From DASVNK01 sp036383895 (GTDB lineage Bacteria; Verrucomicrobiota; Verrucomicrobiia; Limisphaerales; SXQI01), in contig DASVNK010000083.1 of NCBI GenBank assembly GCA_036383895.1, positions 1 through 64,000 of the forward strand: DNA of 64,000 nt, written 5' to 3'. Below are positions 1-12,049 of the stretch, one piece after another (position 1 is the stretch's first letter; each line of letters begins with the position of its first letter). Below the pieces are notes generated by a model. It did no database searches and had not been told where the DNA came from. It worked only from the letters and a program-made list of their open reading frames with translations. A program made the translations under genes and the position numbers.

Positions 1-2
1 GC

Positions 3-482
3 CTCAATACCTCCCCGTTTTTCATCGTGGTGGATTATCGCGGATTGACCGTTACGAACTTCACGGAACTCCGCAAGCGTCTTCGCGGTACCGGTTCCGA
101 AGTGCACGTCGTGAAGAATTCCATCTTCCGCGTCGCCGCCAAGGAAGCTGGTCTGGCCCAGCTCGAGAAGAGCGCTCTAACGGGTCAGGTCGCCATTGTC
201 ACGGGCCAGAAAGATGTTTCATCCGCCGCGAAAGTTCTCAAGACCTTCGTCAAGGAATTCTCCAAAGGCGCTGTTCATTTCGGTTATCTGAACAATCAGC
301 GTCTTGAAAACAAAGACCTGATGGAACTGGCCGACCTGCCTTCGATCGAAGTGCTTCGCGCCAAGCTCCTCGGCACTTTGCAGGCGCCGGCGGCTCAACT
401 CGTCCGGCTCATCAACACTCCAGGCCAGCAGCTCGCTCGCGTGCTCCAGGCCAAGGTGGACAAAGAACCGGCTGCCGCTTAA
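3..482 (+). CDS. rplJ: 50S ribosomal protein L10 (5' truncated by window edge)
   Basis: L10 anchors the L7/L12 stalk on the 23S rRNA GTPase centre, and in other bacteria it also represses its own operon. The reading frame is open to the left edge (first complete codon at position 3), so the GTG near 27 is an internal valine and not the start. About 159 residues are visible. They begin in the conserved PFFIVVDYRGLTV beta-strand region, which implies roughly 10-20 N-terminal residues lie outside the window. The Ala-rich C-terminal helix that recruits L7/L12 dimers is intact and ends at a TAA. rplL follows after 144 bp, the standard rplJ-rplL order, so the identity is secure. Any L10-binding autoregulatory leader would be upstream of the window. 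Confidence 0.95.
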   Translation, partial: LNTSPFFIVVDYRGLTVTNFTELRKRLRGTGSEVHVVKNSIFRVAAKEAGLAQLEKSALTGQVAIVTGQKDVSSAAKVLKTFVKEFSKGAVHFGYLNNQRLENKDLMELADLPSIEVLRAKLLGTLQAPAAQLVRLINTPGQQLARVLQAKVDKEPAAA

Positions 483-626
483 TTCGGCACCGCAAACAAA
501 ATTTCTTCCCATGGTCGGGAAGGGAACCAACAGACAAAACAAAGTAACAATCAGTAAATCGTCGGCGTTCAGGCTTGGGCGCTCAAAACATTCGCGGCTG
601 CGGGTGACGACGAGACGAAAGAAAAT

Positions 627-1019
627 ATGGCTGACGTAGCAACATTAGTAGATCAATTAAGTGCGTTGACGGTGATTGAAGCCGCCAACCTCGTGAAGCA
701 ATTGGAAGAAAAGTGGGGCGTGAGTGCTGCTGCTCCTGTGGCTGTGGCCGCAGCAGGTGGTGCCGCCGGCGGTGGAGCAGCAGCTCCGGCCGCTGAAGCC
801 AAGACCGCGTTCGACGTGATCCTGGTTTCGGTTCCTGCCGACAAGAAGATCGCTGTCATCAAAGCAGTTCGCGAAGTGAAGGCCGGTTTGGGCCTCGCTG
901 AAGCGAAGGGTCTCGTGGAAGGCGCTCCCAAGCCTGTCCTCGAAGGTGCGAACAAGGCTGATTCCGATGCCGCCAAGAAGAAGCTCGAAGAAGCTGGCGG
1001 TAAAGTTGAAATCAAGTAA
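627..1019 (+). CDS. rplL: 50S ribosomal protein L7/L12
   Basis: This is the multicopy stalk protein that recruits and activates translational GTPases. The 130-residue product has the usual layout. An N-terminal dimerisation helix (about residues 1-35) is followed by a flexible Ala/Gly/Pro hinge (about 40-60), then a C-terminal globular domain with the signature KIAVIKAVREVKAGLGLAEAK stretch and a final GGKVEIK strand. Length and composition match the family. It lies between rplJ and rpoB in the conserved order. A small hairpin (arms 505-510 and 517-522) sits in the 144-bp spacer from rplJ. A stronger attenuator-like hairpin follows the stop codon. Confidence 0.97.
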   Translation: MADVATLVDQLSALTVIEAANLVKQLEEKWGVSAAAPVAVAAAGGAAGGGAAAPAAEAKTAFDVILVSVPADKKIAVIKAVREVKAGLGLAEAKGLVEGAPKPVLEGANKADSDAAKKKLEEAGGKVEIK

Positions 1020-1033
1020 AAAGCTGTTACAAT

Positions 1034-1068
1034 GGGGTGGCGGACTGGATTCCGCCATCCCAATTTTT
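1034..1068 (+). terminator. rplL-rpoB intergenic attenuator-like hairpin
   Basis: Arms 1034-1044 and 1051-1061 form an 11-bp stem with one G-U pair around the 6-nt loop CTGGAT, followed by CAATTTTT. The shape is that of a weak intrinsic terminator. In E. coli a partial terminator in the same place lowers rpoBC transcription relative to the ribosomal proteins. The same role here is inferred from position and structure. Confidence 0.7.
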
Positions 1069-1247
1069 CACGGCTGGAACGGCCTGTTTGTCGTTCGGCC
1101 CCTAAAAAGAATCGTGAGTAGTCTGTTGAGTTCTAACGGTTTGCAAAGCGCGCGAGTCGCCCATTTTTAGCTAGCAATTTTTGGATTTGCCGGTGTTCCT
1201 TTGGTTCCCCAAAGGCGTCGGCATTGTGTCGTTTGTAGAAAAAGAAT

Positions 1248-1270
1248 TGGCAAGGCTCTTTAGCTTGCCA
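1248..1270 (+). promoter_or_regulatory. Hairpin just upstream of the rpoB ribosome binding site
   Basis: TGGCAAG at 1248-1254 pairs with CTTGCCA at 1264-1270 (7 bp, 9-nt loop). It ends a few bases before the AAGAGG Shine-Dalgarno-like sequence (about 1276-1281) of rpoB. It has no U-tract, so it is not a terminator. It may tune translation or mark an RNA-processing site. No function can be read from sequence alone. Confidence 0.4.
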
Positions 1271-1287
1271 CTGAACAAGAGGATAAA

Positions 1288-4200
1288 ATGCCATCCCGAG
1301 CATCTGATCGAATCAACTTCGGAAAAATCAAAGAGGTCATTGCCCCGCCCAATATGATTGAGGTGCAGGTTAACTCCTATAAAGAGTTCCTGCAGGCGGA
1401 AATCGCACCGCGTTCGCGGAAAAACCTCGGCTTGCAAGCTGTTTTCACCGAGGTGTTCCCAATCGAGAGTTACGATGGGAAGATTGTTCTCGATTATCAC
1501 AGTTATGAAATCGGCGAGCCAAAGCTGGACTGGCTGGAATGCCTGCGGGAAGGCATCACTTACGGCGCGCCGCTGCACGTCACTTTCCTGTTAAAGGAAG
1601 AGGCCGGCACCAAGGAAGAAAAAGTGTTCATGGGTGAATTGCCGCTCATGACTCCGCAAGGCACTTTCGTCATCAACGGCGCGGAACGGGTCATCGTCAG
1701 CCAGTTGCATCGTTCCCCCGGTCTCGCTTTCGAAGCGACCCAGCATCCGAACGGCAAGCAGCTTCATTCCTTCCGCATCATTCCGGACCGCGGTTCGTGG
1801 TATGAAGCGCAGTTCGACACCAGCGATTTGCTTTACGTGTATCTCGACCGTAAAAAGCGCCGCCGAAAGTTCCTCACCACGACCTTTTTCCGGGCGCTCG
1901 GCTACGGTTCGGACATGGAAATCCTGAAGCTCTTCTACGACATCGAAGAGTTGAGCATCAAGCAGGCGGAAAATCTCGAGGACATCCAGAATAAAGTCCT
2001 CATCGAGGACGCTGTCGATAACGACAAGGGCATCGTCGTCGCGCGCGCTTTCGAACCGCTTTCCAAAGCGGTCGTGAAGCAGATCGCCGAACTCGGCGTG
2101 AACAAAATTCGCGTGGTCGATACCACCGTCGACGACGGCATCATCATCAAGTGCCTCAAGAAAGATCCGACCAAGAACGAAGAAGAGGCGCTGAAGGATA
2201 TTTATCGCCGCCTCCGTCCTGGCGATCCGCCCACGGCCGCGAACGCCCGCGCGCTCATCAAACGCTTGTTCTTCGATCCGAAGCGTTATGACCTCGGTCG
2301 CGTCGGTCGTTACAAGATCATCCAGAAGCTCGGCCTGAAAGAGAACCAGGATAGCCGCGTGTTGACCAAAGAAGATTTGGTCGCCGCGACCAAATATCTT
2401 CTCCGTCTCAAGAAGGGCGAAGGTTCCACGGACGATATCGATCACTTGGGCAGCCGCCGTGTTCGTACTGTTGGTGAATTGCTCGCCAACCAGTGCCGCG
2501 TGGGTCTGGCTCGCACAGAACGTCTCGTGAAAGAGCGTATGACGCTGTTCGATCAGGGCGTCGACACCATGACCCCACAGAAGCTGATTAATCCGAAGGC
2601 GCTCTCCGCTGTGGTGCGCGATTTCTTCGGCCGCAGCCAGCTCTCGCAGTTCATGGATCAGATCAACCCGCTCGCCGAGCTCACCCACAAGCGCCGTCTA
2701 TCGGCTCTCGGGCCTGGCGGTCTCTCGCGTGATCGTGCTGGATTCGAAGTTCGCGACGTTCATCCGTCGCACTATGGCCGTATCTGCCCAATCGAAACGC
2801 CGGAAGGACCGAACATCGGTCTGATCGCTTCGCTCGCGACATTCGCGCGCGTGAACGACTTTGGCTTTATCGAAACTCCCTACCGCAAGGTGGAGAAGGG
2901 TCGTGTGACTAACCACATGGACTATCTGACCGCGGACCGCGAAGAAGCGTTCACGGTCGCGCAGGCGAACGCGCCGATTGATGACAAAGGTCATTATACA
3001 AACGATCGCGTCTCTTGCCGTCGCAAAGGTGACTTCGTGGACGTTGAACCTGCGAACGTCGATTACATGGACGTCTCGCCGAAGCAGCTCGTTTCCGTTG
3101 CGGCGGGTCTCATCCCGTTCCTCGAACACGACGACGCGAACCGCGCGTTGATGGGTTCGAACATGCAACGGCAGGCTGTGCCGCTGCTCGTGACTGAAGC
3201 ACCGTTCGTGGCGACCGGTCTCGAAGAGCGCGTCGCTCGCGATTCCCGCGCCGTATTGGTCGCTGAAGAATCCGGCAAAGTGGCCTCCGTTACTGGCAGC
3301 CATATCATTGTCACTTCCGACGGCAAATTGCCGGAAACGAAGAAGAAGATTCGCACTTCAGCGTCGGATGGCGTCTGGGTTTACAACGTGCGCAAATTCA
3401 TGCGCTCGAACGCCGCCACCTGCATCAACCAGAAAATCCTGGTCGAAAAGGGTGACACCGTGAAAAAGGGCCAGGCTATTGCCGACGGTCCTTGCACGCA
3501 GAATGGTGAACTCGCTCTCGGCCGTAACGTGCTTTGCGCCTTCATGCCGTGGAACGGTTATAACTTCGAGGACGCGATCCTGATCAGCGAACGCATCGTG
3601 AAAGACGATGTCTTCACCTCGATTCACATTGAGGAATTCGAAGTCGGCGCTCGCGATACGAAGCTTGGGCCGGAAGAAATCACGCGCGACATCCCGAATC
3701 TCGGTGAAGAAGCGCTGAAGAACCTCGGGCCGGACGGCGTCATTCGCGTCGGTGCGGAAGTGAAGCCGGGCGACATTCTCGTCGGCAAAATCACTCCGAA
3801 GAGCGAAACGGAACTCGCGCCGGAAGAGCGCTTGCTCCGCGCGATCTTCGGTGAAAAAGCCGCGGATGTTAAGGACACCTCGCTGAAAGTTCCTTCGGGC
3901 ACTTACGGCATCGTTATGGACGTGAAGGTTTCCTCGAAGAAGGAAAGCGAGAAGCAGGCTGCAGCCGCGGCCGGCAAGCTCAGCGGTTCCGAAGCGAAGA
4001 AGCACGCCAAGCAGGTGGAAGAAGATCACAAGGGCAAACTCGATGAATTGCGCGAGCAACTCACTGAAGCGCTCAGCAACATCCTGCTGGGTGAAAAAAT
4101 TCCGCTCGACGTGGTCAACAGCGAAACCGGCGAAATCATCATCCCGGCCAATCGCAAGATCACCAAGACGCTCCTGCGCAAACTCGCCGGTGTTTATGAT

Positions 4201-5160
4201 CGCATCGAAATCGATCCGTCTCCGATTCGCAACAAAATCAACGAGATCATCGGGCAGTTTAAGAAGAAGTTCGACGATCTCCAGATGCAGCACGACGAGG
4301 AAATGGAACGCGTCGAAGCAGGTGACGAGGTCGATCCTGGCATCATCAAGTCGGTCAAGGTTTACGTCGCGTCGAAGCGCAAGCTCTCAGTCGGTGACAA
4401 AATGGCCGGTCGCCACGGTAACAAAGGTGTCGTTGCCAAGATCGTTCCTGAAGAAGACATGCCGTTCCTCGCGGACGGGACTCCAGTGGATATCGTTCTG
4501 AATCCGCTCGGCGTGCCTTCGCGTATGAACGTCGGTCAGGTGTTGGAAACGCACTTGGGCTGGGCGGCCAGCGTGCTCGGCATGAAGTTCGCGACCCCGG
4601 TCTTCGACGGCATCAAGGAAAAGGAAATCCGCAATTACATGAAGGAGGCGGGCCAGAAGCTGAAGCAGGCTGGCAACCCGCCGACCATCGGTGAGAACGG
4701 CAAGACTACCTTGTTTGATGGGCGCACTGGCGACCCGTTCGATCAGGAAGTGGTCGTCGGATACATCTACATGATGAAGCTGGGCCATCTCGTGGCGGAC
4801 AAGATCCACGCGCGCGCGGTCGGGCCTTACTCGCTCGTCACGCAGCAACCGCTCGGCGGCAAAGCTCAATACGGCGGCCAACGCTTCGGCGAAATGGAAG
4901 TCTGGGCGATGGAAGCCTACGGCGCGGCTTATACGCTGCAGGAATTGCTCACCGTGAAATCGGACGACGTGCAAGGGCGCACGCGGATTTACGAGAGCAT
5001 CGTCAAGGGCGACAACTCGCTGGAAGCCGGTGTGCCGGAATCCTTCAACGTGCTTGTGAAAGAAATGCAATCCCTCGGTTTGGATGTTCGAGTCGGTTAC
5101 TCGAACCCGGTGGATAATCAGCAGCAGAATCAAACGACTCTCGCTGCGTTGAACGCTTAA
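1288..5160 (+). CDS. rpoB: DNA-directed RNA polymerase subunit beta
   Basis: This is the beta subunit of the core RNA polymerase, forming one pincer and half of the active site with RpoC. The 1290 residues include the lobe domains and the rifampicin-pocket region (about residues 446-490, FFGRSQLSQFMDQ onward). The conserved GPGGLSRDRAGFEVRDVHPSHYGR and CPIETPEGPNIGLI blocks are present, as are the KLSVGDKMAGRHGNKG active-site lysine region and the C-terminal clamp (GKAQYGGQRFGEMEVWA). A charged, helix-prone stretch near residues 890-930 looks like a lineage-specific coiled-coil insertion. The start is supported by AAGAGG about 7 nt upstream of ATG. In the rifampicin pocket, residue 459 is Ile where E. 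coli has Asn518, while the main resistance positions (Asp, His, Ser) are wild type. Confidence 0.98.
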   Translation: MPSRASDRINFGKIKEVIAPPNMIEVQVNSYKEFLQAEIAPRSRKNLGLQAVFTEVFPIESYDGKIVLDYHSYEIGEPKLDWLECLREGITYGAPLHVTFLLKEEAGTKEEKVFMGELPLMTPQGTFVINGAERVIVSQLHRSPGLAFEATQHPNGKQLHSFRIIPDRGSWYEAQFDTSDLLYVYLDRKKRRRKFLTTTFFRALGYGSDMEILKLFYDIEELSIKQAENLEDIQNKVLIEDAVDNDKGIVVARAFEPLSKAVVKQIAELGVNKIRVVDTTVDDGIIIKCLKKDPTKNEEEALKDIYRRLRPGDPPTAANARALIKRLFFDPKRYDLGRVGRYKIIQKLGLKENQDSRVLTKEDLVAATKYLLRLKKGEGSTDDIDHLGSRRVRTVGELLANQCRVGLARTERLVKERMTLFDQGVDTMTPQKLINPKALSAVVRDFFGRSQLSQFMDQINPLAELTHKRRLSALGPGGLSRDRAGFEVRDVHPSHYGRICPIETPEGPNIGLIASLATFARVNDFGFIETPYRKVEKGRVTNHMDYLTADREEAFTVAQANAPIDDKGHYTNDRVSCRRKGDFVDVEPANVDYMDVSPKQLVSVAAGLIPFLEHDDANRALMGSNMQRQAVPLLVTEAPFVATGLEERVARDSRAVLVAEESGKVASVTGSHIIVTSDGKLPETKKKIRTSASDGVWVYNVRKFMRSNAATCINQKILVEKGDTVKKGQAIADGPCTQNGELALGRNVLCAFMPWNGYNFEDAILISERIVKDDVFTSIHIEEFEVGARDTKLGPEEITRDIPNLGEEALKNLGPDGVIRVGAEVKPGDILVGKITPKSETELAPEERLLRAIFGEKAADVKDTSLKVPSGTYGIVMDVKVSSKKESEKQAAAAAGKLSGSEAKKHAKQVEEDHKGKLDELREQLTEALSNILLGEKIPLDVVNSETGEIIIPANRKITKTLLRKLAGVYDRIEIDPSPIRNKINEIIGQFKKKFDDLQMQHDEEMERVEAGDEVDPGIIKSVKVYVASKRKLSVGDKMAGRHGNKGVVAKIVPEEDMPFLADGTPVDIVLNPLGVPSRMNVGQVLETHLGWAASVLGMKFATPVFDGIKEKEIRNYMKEAGQKLKQAGNPPTIGENGKTTLFDGRTGDPFDQEVVVGYIYMMKLGHLVADKIHARAVGPYSLVTQQPLGGKAQYGGQRFGEMEVWAMEAYGAAYTLQELLTVKSDDVQGRTRIYESIVKGDNSLEAGVPESFNVLVKEMQSLGLDVRVGYSNPVDNQQQNQTTLAALNA

Positions 5161-5166
5161 CAAATC

Positions 5167-5190
5167 GCCCGGCGGCGGGTGCCGTCGGGC
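5167..5190 (+). promoter_or_regulatory. rpoB-rpoC intercistronic hairpin
   Basis: Positions 5167-5176 pair with 5181-5190 (10-bp stem with one G-U) around the tetraloop GGGT, within the 53-nt spacer between the two genes. No T-run follows, so a terminator is unlikely. mRNA stability or processing, or an effect on rpoC initiation, is plausible. rpoC has no clear Shine-Dalgarno sequence. Confidence 0.5.
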
Positions 5191-5213
5191 AAAACTGAAT
5201 TTCTCAATTTTAT

Positions 5214-9350
<4,137 letters not shown>

Positions 9351-9373
9351 TTCCCAGCACCAAAGTTTACGCG

Positions 9374-9404
9374 AAAGGCCCCGGATTCTCCGGGGCCTTT
9401 TTTT
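9374..9404 (+). terminator. Intrinsic terminator after rpoC
   Basis: Arms 9374-9384 and 9390-9400 give a perfect 11-bp GC-rich stem with the loop ATTCT. The 3' arm runs into seven T residues. This closes the rplJL-rpoBC transcription unit just before the convergent GspF-like gene. Confidence 0.95.
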
Positions 9405-9429
9405 CATTCAGACCGGCTCAGGACGATTT

Positions 9430-10428
9430 TTAGAATCCGATCTTATTGAGTTGGTCGAAGTAGCCCATGTAGAACTTGATGATGCTGTAGCCGACGCCGA
9501 GCGCGACGCAGAGGAAAACCAGCTTGGGCGTCCAGTTCGCGAGGTTGCGGAGCTTGAGGCTGGCTTGTTCTTCGTAATGTTTTCGCAAGCGATCGAGCGT
9601 GGCGTCCAATTGCCCGCTTATCTCACCCGTCTTGTAGAGACTGCGGAAGAGTTCGGGAAATACGGTACTGTGGTTTAACGTTTCGGAGGGAACCACGCCG
9701 GCTTCCATTTTTGGAACCGCAGCGGTTACTGCGCGCTTGATTCTTGCGGACGCTGTTGCATCCGCCGCGAGCTCCCACGCCTGGATGATATTCACGCCTG
9801 CGGAGAGCAACGCCTCAAGTGCTCCGGAAAGACGCGCCATCGCCAGGTCGCGCCGAGTTCCGGCCACTAATGGAATGGCGTATGTGAGTCGCTCCAGTAG
9901 TGAGCGCCAATGTTCACCGCGCGATCCTTGAAATGCGTAGATACCAATAAACAGCAGCAAATAGGCAGGTATGAGAATGGCCGCCTTCTGGAGCACAAAA
10001 TCCTGCACACCGTTGTTCCAGAAGAGCCGCGTTAAGTAGCTGGTTGGGAAAATCAAAACGGCAAGGTGGAGGACGAAAATGGGGTAGGCCATGCCGGAAA
10101 TGAGCTCCCGGAGCATCGAGGCTTTTTCGGTGTAGTAATCGCCAAGGGAGCGGAAGGTGGTGTCGAGTCGGCCACTTTTCTCGCCGGCATTAATTAATGC
10201 GCGGTCGAACGCGGGGAGCCAGTTTCCAGTGCGTTCAACAGCGTCACCGAGGGTACAGCCTTGCTGCAGGTAGGAGAGGATGTGTCCGACCTCGCGCCGG
10301 TATGTTCCGCCGCGCGATGAACGCACCATTTCCAGAGCCTGGATAATCGGCACGCCCGCGGATTGAAGGCTGGCGAGCTGGAAGTAGAAGTCGGCGCGCC
10401 GCGTGAGTTGGCCGGGAGTGATGATCAT
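9430..10428 (-). CDS. Type II secretion/type IV pilus inner-membrane platform protein (GspF/PilC family)
   Basis: Proteins of this family form the inner-membrane platform that couples the cytoplasmic ATPase to pseudopilus or pilus assembly. The 332 residues hold two T2SSF-type helical repeats (about 15-130 and 190-305), each with the family pattern of small helices ending in a GE(K/I)SG(R/Q)LD motif (GEKSGRLD, GEISGQLD). Hydrophobic segments lie near 108-135, 147-166 and 302-323. It is shorter than typical GspF/PilC (about 400) because the N-terminal extension is missing. Start ATG 10428 has GGGAG about 6 nt upstream. It lies downstream of trxA on the same strand, separated by a palindrome. 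No GspE or other pilus genes are adjacent, but pilT is present 50 kb away. Whether it serves pili or secretion is undecided. Confidence 0.88.
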   Translation of the reverse strand: MIITPGQLTRRADFYFQLASLQSAGVPIIQALEMVRSSRGGTYRREVGHILSYLQQGCTLGDAVERTGNWLPAFDRALINAGEKSGRLDTTFRSLGDYYTEKASMLRELISGMAYPIFVLHLAVLIFPTSYLTRLFWNNGVQDFVLQKAAILIPAYLLLFIGIYAFQGSRGEHWRSLLERLTYAIPLVAGTRRDLAMARLSGALEALLSAGVNIIQAWELAADATASARIKRAVTAAVPKMEAGVVPSETLNHSTVFPELFRSLYKTGEISGQLDATLDRLRKHYEEQASLKLRNLANWTPKLVFLCVALGVGYSIIKFYMGYFDQLNKIGF

Positions 10429-10452
10429 TCAACACTCCCGCATGAAGTTAAT

Positions 10453-10478
10453 TGTTCCGCAGTGTTCACTACGGAACA
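10453..10478. repeat. Near-perfect palindrome between trxA and the gspF-like gene
   Basis: TGTTCCG at 10453-10459 and CGGAACA at 10472-10478 flank an inner AGTG-TT-CACT. The arms pair over 12 bp with a single C/A mismatch. No strong T-run follows on the minus strand, so it is more likely a dyad operator or an mRNA-stabilising hairpin at the trxA 3' end than an efficient terminator. Confidence 0.55.
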
Positions 10479-10484
10479 GGGGAA

Positions 10485-10817
10485 TTAAGCTGCAGCTTTA
10501 TCGAGGCTGGCTTTGAGGTCACGTTTGCTTTTTGCGCCGACCATTTGTTCCACCACCTGGCCGCCCTTAAAGACAAGCAGCGTGGGAATGGCAGTGACGC
10601 GGTATTGCGCGGCGAGATTCTGGTGCTCGTCGATGTTGACCTTGGCGATCTTCACTTTGCCGTTGTATTCAGTGGCCAGTTCATCGAGCACGGGGCCGAT
10701 CATTTTGCATGGGCCGCACCATTCCGCCCAAAAATCGACCAGTACAGGTTGCGGTGAACGCAGCACCTGTTCGTTAAAGTTTGTTTCCGTGGCGGTAATA
10801 ATATTCTCCGAAGCCAT
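10485..10817 (-). CDS. trxA: Thioredoxin
   Basis: This is a cytoplasmic thiol-disulfide oxidoreductase that supplies electrons to ribonucleotide reductase, methionine sulfoxide reductase and others. The 110 residues have the full thioredoxin fold. The active site WCGPCK has Cys34 and Cys37, the buried aspartate lies in LVDFWAEW, and the cis-proline is in TAIPTLLVF. There is no signal peptide. The start is set by a good AAAGGAG about 5 nt before the ATG. The gene is in the same orientation as, and 56 nt upstream of, the gspF-like gene. Confidence 0.96.
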   Translation of the reverse strand: MASENIITATETNFNEQVLRSPQPVLVDFWAEWCGPCKMIGPVLDELATEYNGKVKIAKVNIDEHQNLAAQYRVTAIPTLLVFKGGQVVEQMVGAKSKRDLKASLDKAAA

Positions 10818-10886
10818 AGTTCTCCTTTGTTCCCTGTTCCCAGAGCAAGTTACGCGCGCTTGAGCCGAAGCACAAGCAGCAGGGAA

Positions 10887-11348
10887 TTACAGCGTGACGA
10901 CGCGCAGCAGCGCGACCAGCGCAACGACCGCGGCGGTAATCGCCAGAACTTTGTCGACGGTATCGTAACCACCACCGGCGGGAGCGTAGCGCGGAGCGGC
11001 GGCTGGCGCCGGACGTGGCGCGGCTGCGGGGGCAGCGGCAACTGGAGCGGCCGCGCGCGGAGCCGCTGCAGGAGCAGCGGGTGCACCGGCTGGAGCCGCG
11101 GCGCGAGGAGCGGCGGGAGCTGCAGCAGGTGCGGCGGCAGCGGCGGGCGCCGCAGCGTGAATCGCCGACGGAGCCGGGATCTTAATGGTCGGAGCGGCCG
11201 TCGGTTTCGGAGGCAAATTGATGCGAACAGTTTCTTTCTTCGGCTGGATCTTGCCGGACTCGTGCTTGGGAGGGGCTGGAGGAGGTGTTGCGCCCGCTGG
11301 CGGAACTGCGCCCGCACCCGAGGGAATATTCGGATTGTTATCGGCCAT
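10887..11348 (-). CDS. Ala/Pro-rich hypothetical protein with C-terminal membrane anchor
   Basis: The family is not recognised. The 153 residues begin with a Pro/Gly-rich head, then a short Lys-containing segment with PKKETVRINLPPK. A long Ala/Pro low-complexity tract follows (about residues 50-120), and the protein ends in one hydrophobic helix (VLAITAAVVALVALLRVV) at the extreme C-terminus. This layout suggests a tail-anchored protein with a flexible linker. The PKKETVRINLPPKP motif resembles short conserved segments in verrucomicrobial hypothetical proteins, but that is an impression only. The gene precedes trxA by 69 bp on the same strand. The ATG lacks a clear Shine-Dalgarno. The antisense ORFs over this region are by-products of its Ala/Pro/Gly codon bias. 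Confidence 0.65.
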   Translation of the reverse strand: MADNNPNIPSGAGAVPPAGATPPPAPPKHESGKIQPKKETVRINLPPKPTAAPTIKIPAPSAIHAAAPAAAAAPAAAPAAPRAAAPAGAPAAPAAAPRAAAPVAAAPAAAPRPAPAAAPRYAPAGGGYDTVDKVLAITAAVVALVALLRVVTL

Positions 11349-11410
11349 ATGTGTTTAGACCAAAACTGCGATTTAAGGTTCGAAGTGTCAATTCTATTGC
11401 GGTTCTGAGC

Positions 11411-11455
11411 GGAAACAAAAGAGGCGGTCCTTCGCGTTGGAGGAACCGCCCCTTT
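11411..11455 (-). terminator. Intrinsic terminator downstream of the RRM protein gene
   Basis: Read on the minus strand, GGCGGTTCC (11442-11450) pairs imperfectly with GGACCGCC (11423-11430) around a 12-nt loop, followed by TCTTTTGTTT. It sits 20-60 nt after the RRM gene stop and before the Ala/Pro-rich gene. Confidence 0.75.
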
Positions 11456-11473
11456 CAGAGTTTTCTGATGGAA

Positions 11474-11836
11474 TTAGTAGCGCTCGCGTCGTCCACCGTC
11501 CTGGGAATCGCGGTAACCTCCTCCTCCGCCACGGAATCCACCACCGCCGCCGCCACCACGAGGACGATCACCACCGCCCCGTTCTTCACGCGGACGGGCG
11601 ACGTTCACGGTGAGCGCGCGGCCCTGGAGTTCCTTGCCGTTGAACATTTCCACTGCTTTGTTTGCTTCATCGGGGCTGGCGAGTTCGACGAATGCGAAGC
11701 CGCGCGATTTCCCGGTGAATTTATCGAACATGAGATTCACGGAGGTGACGCTCCCGGCAGGGGCGAAAAACTCCTGAAGATCCTGTTCCAACGTCTGGTA
11801 AGAGAGGTTACCGACGAATAGTCTGGTTGGGTTCAT
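11474..11836 (-). CDS. RRM-type RNA-binding protein
   Basis: This is a small single-RRM protein of the glycine-rich, often cold-induced, bacterial type. The RRM spans about residues 3-82, with RNP2 (LFVGNL) and RNP1 (RGFAFVEL), both with the aromatic residues that stack on RNA bases. The tail (about 85-120) is Gly/Arg-rich (GGGGGGGFRGGGGGYRDSQDGGRRERY). I use the ATG at 11836, which places RNP2 at the usual distance. A longer in-frame start at 11896 adds 20 residues unlike the family. The 213 bp between this start and the HEAT-protein stop may hold a long 5' leader, as is common for cold-regulated RNA-binding genes. An intrinsic terminator follows. The role is probably RNA chaperone or post-transcriptional control, and the specific target is unknown. 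Confidence 0.92.
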   Translation of the reverse strand: MNPTRLFVGNLSYQTLEQDLQEFFAPAGSVTSVNLMFDKFTGKSRGFAFVELASPDEANKAVEMFNGKELQGRALTVNVARPREERGGGDRPRGGGGGGGFRGGGGGYRDSQDGGRRERY

Positions 11837-12049
11837 GGGTTGTTTTGAGTTTGGTTGGTGCGCAAACCCGGTGGGGAGCAACTGCCGCTGCAGCAATCGC
11901 CGTATGCCAATTCTAAAAGGACAAACTGTCTAACCGACACCTGCACGAAATGGGTTTGCTTGAGGAGCGAGGGTAGCAACGGCGCGGAGTGCGTCAACGA
12001 AGAAAAAAGGAGCGCTAATTTTCCACAGTTTTCGGGCTGGGCGAGGCGA

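Noticed and set aside
1591..4293. Long minus-strand frames opposite rpoB
   Set aside because: They are shadows of rpoB codons, with no start signals and no family resemblance.
11285..11821. 178-codon plus-strand frame antisense to the RRM protein
   Set aside because: It is antisense to an RRM gene with both RNP motifs; its composition is a mirror of the Gly/Arg-rich tail.
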